The notes under the pieces are model-generated. The model searched no databases and was not told the DNA's origin. It saw only the letters and a list, made by a program, of their open reading frames with translations. Of a stretch of DNA of 64,000 nt, positions 1 to 12,351 are shown one piece after another. Position 1 is the first letter of the stretch, and every line of letters starts with the position of its first letter. The translations under genes and the position numbers were made by a program. Origin of the DNA: Begonia masoniana (Eukaryota > Streptophyta > Magnoliopsida > Cucurbitales > Begoniaceae); the NCBI GenBank assembly GCA_022432975.1, contig CM039514.1, positions 11,346,668 to 11,410,667 on the forward strand. Reading direction: 5' to 3'.

Positions 1-352
1 TGGTAGAGCACCTTCATCCAATGATTATTTTAGCCTCCATCTTTATGTGTCATACAACATGGTGTCAACATACGCACCGTAGACACGAACCCACCGATCT
101 TTGATCTCCACCATTATTACATAAATAATCATTTACCTAAGACAAATTGGGTTTACAAAAATAAAAATAAATCCTAACCCAAATCGGCCACATGAAATTA
201 TGATCATTATTTCAATCATGCAATTCATTCATTCAACATTTGAAAATATATAATATTTAAAAATGCATGAGCCTACTCATTATCACATATCATGATTTTC
301 ATAAAATCACATTATTAATATATCATAAAAGTATTGACGCTCTGATACCAAT
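1..352 (-). other. Internal leader and primer-binding site of a minus-strand LTR element
   Basis: At 339-350 the plus strand reads gctctgatacca, the reverse complement of the TGGTATCAGAGC core that pairs with initiator tRNA-Met. It lies directly beside the LTR edge at 353. The element therefore points leftwards and its body lies outside the window. No gag open frame is visible in the 350 bases available. Confidence 0.7.
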
Positions 353-1775
353 TGTTGGAATTTAAGTTCCCTCACACGGCGGAATTAATGGTGTTCATAA
401 CACTCATACGTGCGCAACTTAAAAATTATGAAAAACAATTTTTTCATCATAATTATAGGATCGTCATTTATGATATATAAATAATTATATGCAATAAACA
501 AATAATTTAGATTTAAAGAAATTACCTTTGAAGAACAATTTCTTAATATCCAAGAGCCTTCGATCTTCTTTATCAATCCTCCTCACCTCGAATAAGGACG
601 TGTGGGCGTGATGAACATAAAAAGATCACATTCAATTTTGTGATAGATCGTTTTCTCAACACATGAGACGATCTATATGGATATAGAGAACAATTCTCTA
701 AACCACCACGGAAATGCTCTTAAAATAGATTGTTTCTCAAAATGAATTCTTTCACACTATATCAAACAAATGAGGTCTTAACCTCTATTTATAGTGTAAG
801 AATTTTGCAACAATTATCATAACATTTAAAACAATTGTTACAAAATTTAATTTACCATTAAGTTAGAATTGATTTCTTAATAACATTTATAACAAAAGAT
901 GTTAAAGATGTTATGGAAATCAAAACAACTTCTCATCATGACCTTACACTTGGCACCATGATTTGACAAAATTCATTTTAAAAAACTATTTTCAAAAACA
1001 ACTTTATGTTTGTTAATCAATTGAACAATTCAATTATTTTATTTAATGAAAACATAACAAACATATTAATTATGACAACTTTTGTCATGTGTCTTATAAG
1101 TTGATTATTCAACTATTTCATCTAATGAAATATAATAAACTTATTATTGAGTGTATTAAATAATTAACTCATAGTTAATTATTTAATCTTCTTTGTTCAT
1201 TTTTCTATTATTCGAATAATGATAGAAGGTGACAAAGGGACCGATGGACCTATAATTTTAAGCTTCAATAATTTTTTCGTTAATTAATATAAACTCTTTA
1301 TATCAATTAACGTAATTATTAACTCTAAAGTAAGTCCACTAAATACTTAGAGTTGCACTCTTAAAATTATAGATTATGTTTTACTCAAAGTAATGTCCAT
1401 TGATATAGTCATTACATATGTACTAACCCTCCATTTAGATTCGTAATAGAGCTAGGTTTATAATCCGTTAACCTCTCATATTACATCTTTATCCTTAACT
1501 ACCATTAGTCCTTGATTGAATAATTAATTCATAACGATTTATGAATTTGCGCGCTAATTATTCGATCTTTTAACTAACAAAAAAGGAATCCAATAAAATG
1601 GATTTCATTGTATCGATATTAACATTCCCAGCTATTCATCTTAATTTATTCCCAATATACGAGGTGTGTGAATTGTAACTCATACAAAACTTTACCAAGT
1701 AAATTAAAGAATAAATTAAAATAAAATAGGAGTTTGTTAAATACAATGAATTAAGATTACACACATATGACCATC
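353..1775 (-). repeat. 5' LTR of a minus-strand LTR retrotransposon; far edge unresolved
   Basis: The inner edge is TGTTGGAATTTAAG at 353, adjacent to the primer site. The stretch at 585-630 (cctcctcacctcgaat, then cgtgtgggcgtgatg) is the reverse complement of part of the solo LTR at 35506-36344, so both belong to one family. I could not fix the outer end. The AT-rich stretch up to 1775 is either more LTR or flanking DNA. No gene is seen in it. Confidence 0.6.
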
Positions 1776-3668
1776 TGTAACGCCCGGCATTTTTGGCCTG
1801 GGAAATTATCCCTTAAATTATCGAACGGGATTAATTTTACATTAATAATGTATGTTTTGGTGAAATTGTATGAATGTTTAGTGGAAAACCAAATTATGTT
1901 CAACCGAAACAAAACTATTTGGTTAGAAATCAATGGAAGGGTAAATTGGACAGAAATTAAGGTTCGTGGGAGTAAGCTAATGGATGATTGCCAAGTGGCA
2001 ACTTGCTGAGGAAGCTAAGTTCATCCTCCTACGTGAATGTTCATTCACTTCTCTGCTTCCTCTCATCTCTCTCGGCTTTCTCTCTTCCAGGCGATTGAAA
2101 CAAAACTTCCACACTTTGTTTCTCCCGCATTTCTCCGTTTTCTTCAGCAAAGGTGAGCGTCTTTTAATGCTAACAAGTTTGGACAAGTTTAAAGTGAGTT
2201 TTTACCGAAGTTTAGGGTTTCGGTTTTTGGTAAAAACTCACTGTTTTGGATGAAAACACGTTGGTGTGTTTTCTAAAGTGTTTAAGTGTGTTTGCTGCAT
2301 TTCCTACGGGATATTAGTTAGCATATGTAGCGTTTAAATTCTGTACATTCATGTTACAGATCCGAGCTTTCCAGGGACATTCGAGCATCTGACACCGCAG
2401 CAAACAGGTAAGTTCATACCCGTTAGGTTGGCCCTTAAGGCCCTACATCACGGAGGTACTAGGTAGGTTTTATGTTCTGTCGGGTTGTCTTGGGTAGAAA
2501 TGGTATAGTTTATGTTCTGAGTTGTAAATGTTCTGCTTCACAGTTTGTTCTGTCATTTCTGTTGCATGCTGTTTAAGTTTAAGCACTGAGAAAGTCCATG
2601 CATACACGTTTTTCCCAAAAGCTCATGCAAAAATGTATTCTGCACCTGTTTTGAAGTGAAGAAAGATAAAATCTGACTGTCTGTAATGTACTGGTTAAGT
2701 GTGGGACGGGAACTGGTGTTCTGTTTCTGAATTTTTAGTGCCTTTAGTGCACTTCTGTTACGCCTGTTTTCCCTATAAGCCCCACTTTCTGACAGATAAA
2801 AGTAATGTTCTGTAATGTCACTGTATTTCGGAAAAGGTTCATGCATGGCATATGCATCACTGCATTTTCTGATATGTTCTTACTGAGCTCTAGGCTCATA
2901 GTTGAACTCCCTGTTGTAGGTACGGATCCTGTAAACGAGGACTTTGTGCCTCAAGCTGATGATGATCTGATGTAGTTGGAGGATCGGGCTCACGGGGTTT
3001 GGTTGCTGCAGTCAGACAAAAGTTAATCCTGTGAGAATGTGTTTTCTGAAATTATGTCCAATATTGTACCATCTTTTGAAGTCTAAAAACAATTGAAATG
3101 TAGGTCCAGTTCTGTACTACTTTGTGGAAAACGATGTATGGAACCTGTATTGATGTTTAAAACCTCTGTATTTGACAGTTGAATTATGTTTTGAAGTATT
3201 CTGGAATTTGTTTGGAATATTTTCTGTTAGTCTGTGCATGGATAGTTTCTGGTTTTAGAGCTATCCATGTAGTGTGATCTTTCTTAAGTTTCTGTTATGC
3301 CTTCTGTTGTGTTCGAGAACCATGTTTTGAATTGGTTTAAGAATCTGAGATTTTATGTTTTCTGTTTTTATGCTCTCTGTTGGTATGTCTTTCTGTTAAA
3401 GAGTTGTCAAATTCTGCCTTGAAAATTTAGTCATCCGCCCCAGTTTTTGCCTTAGTCATCCGCCCCAGTCAAAGTCAATTCAGTCATCCGCCCCAGTATA
3501 TGCCTTAGTCATCCGCCCCAGTCAAAGTCAATTCTGTCATCCGCCCCAGTTATATGCCTTAGTCTTCCGCCCAGTTTCTTCACAGTTTCTGTCTGTATCT
3601 TCCGGTTGACGTCATCCATCTTCCGGCTGACGTCATCACCTCGTTTGATTTCCTCTTCTGTCTGTATC
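1776..3668 (+). repeat. Element A 5' LTR, left part
   Basis: It runs from TGTAACGCCC to the point where B1 inserted. The first 230 bases match 14688-14909. The rest contains no gene. It carries short tandem arrays near its end, and some phrases that look like exons (ag|gtaagt-like at 2406) but no open frame of substance. Confidence 0.8.
3430..3663 (+). repeat. Tandem arrays in element A LTR
   Basis: Five copies of tcatccgccccagt occur between 3430 and 3560, alternating with two spacer types (tatgcc-like and caaagtcaattc). They are followed by a 69-bp unit starting gtatcttccggttgacg at 3595. The same 69-bp unit continues after the B1 insertion at 12352, 12421 and 12490 (partial), so one array was split by B1. 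Confidence 0.85.
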
Positions 3669-5674
3669 TGTAGCACCCGACTTTATTTAAATCAAATGAC
3701 TGATCAATCAATTAAGTGCATTTCGTGGTTGAGTTTGAGTGAAAGATTATTAGGTTAATGAGTGAGTAAGTAAGGGTAATATGGTAATTAGAATTTATTA
3801 GTGGATAACCTATTTAATGAAGAATTTATGGAAGTAGCCGCCACTATTCACTCTCACTCTCACTCTCGGATTTTAGCTCAAGTCACCAGAGCTCTCCCAG
3901 CGATTTCTCTCCGATCCCATTCGCGGATCTAGGTGAGTTTCTACCTCGATTTCTACTGATTTAGTATCTGAAGACAATAGCGTGGAGGATTGTAGTTGTG
4001 TATTTCGTATTTTATTCTGAATGTGAGTGGTTTCGAGTTTAGCATAGAACCATGAATGCCGAGCGATTCGAACTCCCAACTATCCCTTAGGTTTCTTTGA
4101 ATGCTGTAGAATGAGGTGTAGAAAGGACTGGCTTAATGTTCTGTTTATGTTCTAGGTGAGAAAGGTCCCGAAGAAGCTCCTAGCCGAGCACCCGCCAAGA
4201 ATCCAGGTAAGTAAAGTTTGTTTGTGCCTTCGGGCCTACATCACAAAACAATAGGTGTTATGCATGTTTGTATGCTTATTTTCAGTTGTCATGCATCATG
4301 TTTTTGAAAGACTACGAAAATGTATTTTCATGAAACGGTATGGCATGTGTGAGCAGGATGAACAAAACAACTGTTAAGGGGATTAATCCGCCCCTTAACT
4401 GAGAACAGAGGATTGAGGTTTTGGGAAAAATGATCCACTTCCCAATCCTACAGGGGGATCAGATCAGTTAACTGTTAAGGGAATTAATCCGCCCCTTAAT
4501 TGAGATCAGAGGATGTATGCTTTGGGGGATGACCGATCCACTTTCCCATCGTACAGAGGGATCAACAGAGAACAAATTTGAATGCAACTGAGATGAGAAA
4601 GTAGAAATTGCATGTTTAGGGAAAATTATTGTGTCATCGATTTATTTCATCCATTGCTTTACTTGCTTAGCATTAGGCTAATAGATGAATTATGTGATGT
4701 AGGTGAAGAAGTTACCGAAGGTGTGTTTACAGAACAGTTTGAAGACTAGGCTGGTTGGGGGAGCACGTCCATGCATTGGTTGGGCAATCTGTTGAGGCGG
4801 TTTAATCAATGGTTGTATGTGTTAGGTTGAGAATACTGGTTTCAGATTAGCAATTTCTGAGTATTTTAGTGACTATGGTTTGAGTTTGGTTAAAAATGAT
4901 TTTCTTAAGATTTTACTGGAAATGACGAATTGATGGTTTAACTGTGTTTTGCTGATTTGATTAGTGTTTTCATGAAAATTTGGTTGTCTGAAGGTTTTCA
5001 GCCGATTTTACGAGTCCTTCCGGTAAGCAGTGATGTTCCTTGTTTAGGGTGATTACTTTGAATCTACCGGTAGATGCTGCCTATCGGCAGATGTAGCGTG
5101 TTTTGTCATTCTGTTGGCAGATATAGTCCATCGGCAGATGAGTGTACATTTTAATTCTATCGGAAGGAGTCGTATTGTTGTTATCGGTAGATGTCGCGTG
5201 TTTGTCTATCGGAAGATGGAGACGCGTTATTTGTGTTGACCTCATTGGCAGATGAAGTTGTGTTGACTTCATCGGCAGATTGAGTCGTGTCGACGTCATC
5301 GGTAGATGCAGTCTACCGAGTGGAGTCCTTGTTTGCACACGTCATCGGTAGAAGCATGTTACTGCTCCTTCTGTTGACTTTATCCATCGGCAGAAGCGTT
5401 TGACTTCGGCGACTGGCAGAAGCGTTTGACTTCGGCGACTTCTCCAGTATCCCATAGTTTGAAACTTTATTCCCTATTTGTCGATTGCCTTTTTACCCTC
5501 CAAACGATGATTTATAGTTTTGTTTTAACTCCATTGCTAATAAAATGATTTCCGCTGTAAGATTTAATAATTTTGAGATTTTAGTTTATGTCAAAAGTGA
5601 AGTTTTAAAATATACGAATGAGACTTTTTTAGTCTTGAGTAACGGACCGGGTTCAGATAACCTGGGGCGTTACA
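3669..5674 (+). repeat. B1 5' LTR
   Basis: It is 2006 bp with TG...CA ends. It contains a two-copy internal repeat (about 4370-4560: taaggg, attaatccgcccctta, then gatccactt) and an array of atcggNagatg motifs (5069-5360). It matches the right LTR almost base for base. Differences seen include c/a at 4067, a small indel near 4378 and a/t at 5567. Confidence 0.95.
5069..5420 (+). repeat. Array of atcggYagatg motifs in B-family LTR
   Basis: About ten degenerate copies of an 11-12 base motif (atcggtagatg, atcggcagatg, atcggaagatg) occur with irregular spacing near the 3' end of the LTR. The same array is in the other B LTRs: 11746-12090 (+), 22515-22990 (+), about 23610-24000 (reversed) and 47535-47940 (reversed). 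It is a hallmark of the family. Function unknown. Confidence 0.8.
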
Positions 5675-5676
5675 AG

Positions 5677-5690
5677 TTGGTATCAGAGAC
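5677..5690 (+). promoter_or_regulatory. B1 primer-binding site
   Basis: The sequence ttggtatcagagac, two bases after the LTR end, matches the 3' end complement of initiator tRNA-Met except near its 3' end. This is where minus-strand DNA synthesis would start. Confidence 0.85.
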
Positions 5691-5829
5691 TATTTGGTTA
5701 AACCGTTCAAAAGATCACTCAACAGTGTCAATCGTTGCATGGAAGTACTCCAACAACTGTAAGTATTTATGTTAGTTTTAGTTAGTAGATATTTATGGGA
5801 GTAATTAACCTTTACAGGAATATAGCAAA

Positions 5830-6447
5830 ATGTCTAGACGACCAGGGAGGCCAAGAGTTCAGAGAGAGACACCAACCCCGGGAGGTGCAGGGGATTCGGG
5901 TGTGATCAGGCAGCTGACCGATTTGGTGCGTCAGCAATCTGATATGATGCGCCAGCAGTCCGATCAGTTGGGACTGCTACTGAACCGAGAGGTACAAGGG
6001 AGTGCCAACTCGGGTTCTAACAATGATCAGGCAGGAGAGAGGTTTAGGAGGTTGCGACCACCCACTTTTGATGGAAGGTCAGCTAATCCAATTGTGGCCT
6101 AGGAATGGTTGAAAAAGATAGAAAGCATGTTTAGGTGTGCAAATGTGGGGGAAGGAGAAAAGGTCGTTTTGGCAACCTTCCACTTTGCCGGTGATGCTCA
6201 ACTTTGGTGGGAAACGATGGAGACCACCCATGATGTTCTTGCGATGACTTGGACGCAATTTAAGGAGATTTTCTATGAGAAGTATTTTAACGGTACTGTA
6301 CAGACCACAAAGAAGTTGGAGTTCATGAACTTGAAACAGACAGGGACCGTAGTTGAATACAGCAGACAGTTTGAATCCCTATCAAGGTTTGCCGGACACC
6401 TCGCACGCAGGGATGAGGATAAGGTGTTCCAATTGTGCATGGGCTGA
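5830..6447 (+). pseudogene. B1 gag, N-terminal half, broken
   Basis: The gag frame opens at ATG 5830. It encodes a short basic start, then a glutamine-rich coiled-coil-like stretch with repeated RQQSD, then the RFRRLRPPTFDG block that begins the Ty3 gag core. A TAG at 6100 interrupts it. The frame reopens (MKKIESMFRCANVGEG) through the core with LWWE and [16 protein letters not shown] one-base loss near 6432 then shifts the frame, ending this segment at 6447. The relatives in B2 and element A read through both points, which is how the breaks are recognised. Confidence 0.9.
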
Positions 6448-8456
6448 AACCTGAGATTTATAGAGGAGTCAAGTTCTCGGGTATAAAAGGATTGTCCTAC
6501 AGTGAAGTGGTGTCCACGGCATTAGAAGTGGAAGAGGCAGAGATGAAGTGTGCCGAGTTTAGTGCAGCCCCACGAAAGTTTGTTCAACCACCACCGCAGA
6601 GAGGAGTGAAGAGGCACAATGAAGGTCAGTACAACCAAGGAAAGGTGAATAAGGTGCAAGACACTAGGAAGTTCCCTCAATGCCCGAAGTGTTCAAGATT
6701 TCACCCGGGAGAGTGTAGACTTAGCACGGGGAAGTGTTTCAACTGTGAGGAGACTGGACATCTGCTTAAGGATTGCCCAAAGTCCAGAGTCCTTCGCTGT
6801 TATAATTGTAGTAAAGTTGGCCACATGAGTAGGGATTGTCCAGCTCCGAAGAATGGCCCTGTGAATATAAAGCCAAGGATATACTCCATGGTGGAGTCAG
6901 GTGATGAAGACCAGCCCGCTGTTGTGTCAGGTACTATACTAGTCAATTCAATGCCTGCTTTTACTTTGTTAGACTCTGGTGCAACGCATTCCTTCATAGC
7001 ATCTGCATTCGCTGCTAAGTTAGATGTTAAGTCCTCACCTACTATGCATGTGTTCGATGTTGCTTTACCTTCTGGTGAACGCATGTGCTCTAGCCGTGTG
7101 CTGCTAAATAGTGTAGTGACAGTAGAAGATGAGAACCTGCCTGCTGATCTCATTATTTTAGAAATCATGGGATTCGATGTAATCTTAGGAATGGACTGGT
7201 TGTTTAAGCACTATGCTACAATAGATTGTAGAACTGGTTTAGTTAGTTTTCAACCCCCTGGTGGTTTAAGACACACTTTCCAAGCCTCGAAGAAGGATAA
7301 GAGGATGTCTCTCTTAGCCGCTTTTAGTGCTAGATCTTCCTTATGTTGTGAGTATTCATGCTTTCTGGCCAGTGTTTTGGACACAAAACTGGTAGGAGGA
7401 TTGAGTCTCCAAAATGTTCTAGTAGCTCAAGACTTCCCTGAAGTTTTCCTTGATGACCTGCCTGGTTTACCACCAGATAGGGAGATTGAATTCGTAGTAG
7501 ATGTCTATCCTGGTGCTGAGCCTGTATCTAAGAATCCATACCGATTAGCACCGGCAGAACTCAAGGAATTAAAGAAACAGTTAGAGGAACTGACAGAAAA
7601 AGGATTCATACGACCGAGTTATTCACCGTGGGGTGCACCAGTTCTGTTTGTTAAAAAGAAGGATGGATCAATGCGTATGTGCATTGACTATAGAGAGTTG
7701 AATAAATTAACCGTCAAGAATAAGTACCCATTGCCTAGGATTGATGATTTGTTTGACCAACTACAGGGTGCACGAGTTTTCTCTAAGATTGATTTAAGAT
7801 CCGGATACTACCAATTGAAGGTTAAATCGGAGGATATACCAAAGACTGCCTTCCGTACGAGATACGGACATTTTGAGTTTTTGGTTATGTCCTTTGGTTT
7901 GACAAATGCACCAGCAGCCTTTATGGATCTTATGAATAGGGTGTTTCACGAGTTTTTAGATAAGTTTGTCATTGTATTCATTGATGATATCCTGATTTAC
8001 TCACGAAATAAGGATGACCATGTAAGGCATCTAACCTTAGTGCTAGAAACATTAAAACGGCATCAGCTTTTTGCCAAGTTTTCCAAGTGTGAATTTTGGC
8101 TGGACAGAGTCCACTTTCTAGGCCATGTGATCTCGAGTGATGGAATATCCGTGGATCCAGCGAAGGTTCGAGCAGTAAAGGACTGGCCTCAACCAAAGAA
8201 TGCTTCTGATATTAGGAGTTTTCTCGGGTTAGCAGGGTATTACAGAAAGTTTATTGAAGGATTCTCGAAAGTTGCAACACCCCTCACTCGTTTAACTAGG
8301 AAAAACATAAAGTATGCCTGGACTGAGGAGTGTGAGTCCAGCTTCCAAACCTTAAAACAGAAATTGACCAATGCACCAATACTAACCCTTCCTGTTGATA
8401 ATGGTAAGTTTAGTATTTATTGTGATGCTTCCAAATTGGACTTGGCTGTGTTTTGA
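6435..8456 (+). pseudogene. B1 gag C-terminus, protease, reverse transcriptase and RNase H start
   Basis: This 673-codon open segment continues gag in the shifted frame. It has two CCHC zinc knuckles ([14 protein letters not shown] and [14 protein letters not shown], about 6738-6840). The aspartic protease active site is [10 protein letters not shown] (about 6967). Reverse transcriptase includes [11 protein letters not shown] (about 7786) and the catalytic FIDDILIYS (about 7978). RNase H starts at FSIYCDASK (about 8410). A missing base at about 8438 shifts the frame and ends this segment at 8456. The enzymes would copy element RNA into DNA in cytoplasmic particles. The segment cannot make the full polyprotein. 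Confidence 0.93.
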
Positions 8457-10312
8457 TGCAAGACGGTAAGGTCATAGCCTATGCATCAAGACAGTTGAAA
8501 ACTCATGAAAGGAATTACCCTACGCACGACTTAGAGTTAGCTGCTGTAGTTTTTGCATTGAAGATTTGGAGGCATTACTTGTTTGGACAGACCTGTGAAA
8601 TATTTTCAGATCATAAAAGCCTGAAGTATATTTTCACACAAAAGGAATTAAACATGAGGCAACGTCGATGGTTGGAATTTGTCAAGGATTATGACTTTGA
8701 AATAAAATACCACCCTGGTAAGGCCAATGTGGTGGCTGATGCATTGAGTAGAGTAACACCATCAGCCTCAGCCTTGATTCTGGACATGCCGGTGGCCTTA
8801 GAATCAGAATTCCATAAGTTTAACCTAGAAGCTGTGACCAATATAGCAGCTATGCTTTCTGCCATCTCTTTGAAACCTACCATTCTGGATAAGATAAAAG
8901 AAACCCAGAATAATGATGGAGAGTGTAAAAAGTTCAAGTCGGACATGGATACTACTGACAATTTGGACTTCAATTATACTGATGATGGAATACTTAAGTT
9001 CAGGAATAGATATTTTGTACCAGCCAATAAGGAGCTTCGGGATGAAATCCTTTCTGAAGCTCATTCTTCTAGGTTCTCCGTTCATCCTGGAAGTACAAAA
9101 ATGTACAGAGATCTTAAGCAGACCTATTGGTGGCCTGGTTTGAAGAGAAGTGTAGCTGAGCATGTAGGATCATGCTTGATCTGCCAACAAGTTAAGGCTG
9201 AACATCAGAGGCCTGCAGGGATGCTGCAGCCATTGCCACTTCCCGAATGGAAATGGGAACAGATAACCATGGATTTTGTTGTGGGATTTCCTAGAACCGT
9301 AAAAGGACACGATGCAATTTGGGTGATAGTGGACCGATTAACCAAAACTGCTCATTTCTTACCTATAAAAATGACTTACTCTATGGATCAACTAGCTGAA
9401 TTGTATGTGCATGAGATTGTGAGATTACATGGGGTTCCAGCTACTATAGTTTCTGATCGGGACACTAGGTCAACATCAAAATTTTGGAAAAGTTTACATA
9501 AAGCCATGGGTACACAACTAAATTTCAGCACAGCCTTCCATCCCCAAACCGATGGTCAGTCGGAAAGAACCATTCAAACGTTAGAGGATATGCTCCGGGC
9601 ATGTGTTTTAGATTTTCAAGGTTCTTGGAGCAAGTATTTACCTCTGGTGGAGTTTTCTTACAATAACAGTTTTCAAGCAACAATAGGAATGGCACCGTAT
9701 GAGGCCTTGTATGGACGAAAATGTAGATCTCCTTTGTACTGGGATGAAGTTGGTGAAGCACAGTTGCTTGGTCCTGACCTTGTGCACCAAACTGTTGAGA
9801 AGGTTGCCCTCATCCGTCAGAGGATCTTAACAGCTCAAAGCCGACAGAAAAGCTATGCTGACAGAAGACGCAGAGAATTAGAGTTTGAAGTAGGCGATGA
9901 AGTTTTTCTTAAGGTATCACCATTCAAAGGAGTTGTGAGGTTTGGAAGGAGAGGCAAACTGAATCCTAGATTTGTTGGTCCTTTCTCAATTCTGAAAAGG
10001 ATTGGGAAGGCAGCCTATCAGTTACAGCTACCAGTTTCTATGGGAGGGATACATGATGTGTTCCATGTCTCTATGTTAAAGAAGTGTATGCGGGATCCAA
10101 CTCAAGTTGTCGAACAGCAGAACATTAAAATTCAACCTACACTTACCTACGAAGAAAAGCCAGTAAAGATTCTAGATTTTGCAGTAAAGGTGTTGCGCAA
10201 CAAAGAAGTTCCATTGGTGAAAGTCTTATGGCACAATCAGAATACAGAGGAGGCAACTTGGGAACGCCAGCAAGACATGATGGACCAGCATCCAGAACTG
10301 TTCAGGTACTGA
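8453..10312 (+). pseudogene. B1 RNase H, integrase and chromodomain-like tail
   Basis: The frame resumes just after the 8438 deletion and runs 619 codons to a stop at 10312. RNase H continues ([22 protein letters not shown]). Integrase has its zinc-binding HX-H-C-C region (HPGSTKMY to CLICQQVK) and the DDE catalytic residues in [15 protein letters not shown] and [13 protein letters not shown]. The C-terminal tail ([21 protein letters not shown]) resembles the chromodomain of plant chromoviruses, which guides insertion into chromatin. This block is intact in itself. It is a continuation of gag-pol, not a separate gene. Confidence 0.93.
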
Positions 10313-10334
10313 ATTTTGAGGACAAAATTCTTTT

Positions 10335-10347
10335 AAGGAGGGTAGAT
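10335..10347 (+). other. B1 polypurine tract
   Basis: The purine-rich aaggagggtagat directly precedes the right LTR. It is the site of plus-strand priming. The same sequence precedes the 3' LTR of B2 (19253-19265). Confidence 0.8.
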
Positions 10348-12351
10348 TGTAGCACCCGACTTTATTTAAATCAAATGACTGATCAATCAATTAAGTGCAT
10401 TTCGTGGTTGAGTTTGAGTGAAAGATTATTAGGTTAATGAGTGAGTAAGTAAGGGTAATATGGTAATTAGAATTTATTAGTGGATAACCTATTTAATGAA
10501 GAATTTATGGAAGTAGCCGCCACTATTCACTCTCACTCTCACTCTCGGATTTTAGCTCAAGTCACCAGAGCTCTCCCAGCGATTTCTCTCCGATCCCATT
10601 CGCGGATCTAGGTGAGTTTCTACCTCGATTTCTACTGATTTAGTATCTGAAGACAATAGCGTGGAGGATTGTAGTTGTGTATTTCGTATTTTATTCTGAA
10701 TGTGAGTGGTTTCGAGTTTAGCATAGAACCATGAATGCCGAGCGATTAGAACTCCCAACTATCCCTTAGGTTTCTTTGAATGCTGTAGAATGAGGTGTAG
10801 AAAGGACTGGCTTAATGTTCTGTTTATGTTCTAGGTGAGAAAGGTCCCGAAGAAGCTCCTAGCCGAGCACCCGCCAAGAATCCAGGTAAGTAAAGTTTGT
10901 TTGTGCCTTCGGGCCTACATCACAAAACAATAGGTGTTATGCATGTTTGTATGCTTATTTTCAGTTGTCATGCATCATGTTTTTGAAAGACTACGAAAAT
11001 GTATTTTCATGAAACGGTATGGCATGTGTGAGCAGGATGAACAAAACAACTGTTAAGGGGGATTAATCCGCTTAACTGAGAACAGAGGATTGAGGTTTTG
11101 GGAAAAATGATCCACTTCCCAATCCTACAGGGGGATCAGATCAGTTAACTGTTAAGGGAATTAATCCGCCCCTTAATTGAGATCAGAGGATGTATGCTTT
11201 GGGGGATGACCGATCCACTTTCCCATCGTACAGAGGGATCAACAGAGAACAAATTTGAATGCAACTGAGATGAGAAAGTAGAAATTGCATGTTTAGGGAA
11301 AATTATTGTGTCATCGATTTATTTCATCCATTGCTTTACTTGCTTAGCATTAGGCTAATAGATGAGTTTTGTGATGTAGGTGAAGAAGTTACCGAAGGTG
11401 TGTTTACAGAACAGTTTGAAGACTAGGCTGGTTGGGGGAGCACGTCCATGCATTGGTTGGGCAATCTGTTGAGGCGGTTTAATCAATGGTTGTATGTGTT
11501 AGGTTGAGAATACTGGTTTCAGATTAGCAATTTCTGAGTATTTTAGTGACTATGGTTTGAGTTTGGTTAAAAATGATTTTCTTAAGATTTTACTGGAAAT
11601 GACGAATTGATGGTTTAACTGTGTTTTGCTGATTTGATTAGTGTTTTCATGAAAATTTGGTTGTCTGAAGGTTTTCAGCCGATTTTACGAGTCCTTCCGG
11701 TAAGCGGTGATGTTCCTTGTTTAGGGTGATTACTTTGAATCTACCGGTAGATGCTGCCTATCGGCAGATGTAGCGTGTTTTGTCATTCTGTTGGCAGATA
11801 TAGTCCATCGGCAGATGAGTGTACATTTTAATTCTATCGGAAGGAGTCGTATTGTTGTTATCGGTAGATGTCGCGTGTTTGTCTATCGGAAGATGGAGAC
11901 GCGTTATTTGTGTTGACCTCATTGGCAGATGAAGTTGTGTTGACTTCATCGGCAGATTGAGTCGTGTCGACGTCATCGGTAGATGCAGTCTACCGAGTGG
12001 AGTCCTTGTTTGCACACGTCATCGGTAGAAGCATGTTACTGCTCCTTCTGTTGACTTTATCCATCGGCAGAAGCGTTTGACTTCGGCGACTGGCAGAAGC
12101 GTTTGACTTCGGCGACTTCTCCAGTATCCCATAGTTTGAAACTTTATTCCCTATTTGTCGATTGCCTTTTTACCCTCCAAACGATGATTTATAGTTTTGT
12201 TTTAACTCCATTGCTAATAAAATGATTTCCGCTGTAAGATTTAATTATTTTGAGATTTTAGTTTATGTCAAAAGTGAAGTTTTAAAATATACGAATGAGA
12301 CTTTTTTAGTCTTGAGTAACGGACCGGGTTCAGATAACCTGGGGCGTTACA
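10348..12351 (+). repeat. B1 3' LTR
   Basis: It is 2004 bp with the same TG...CA ends and internal arrays as the left copy. It is followed directly by target duplication GTATC. Confidence 0.95.

Noticed and set aside
3640..5674. Exon-like ag|gtaagt phrases in the A and B LTRs as host gene exons
   Set aside because: They recur at the same place in every LTR copy and lack an open coding frame between them.
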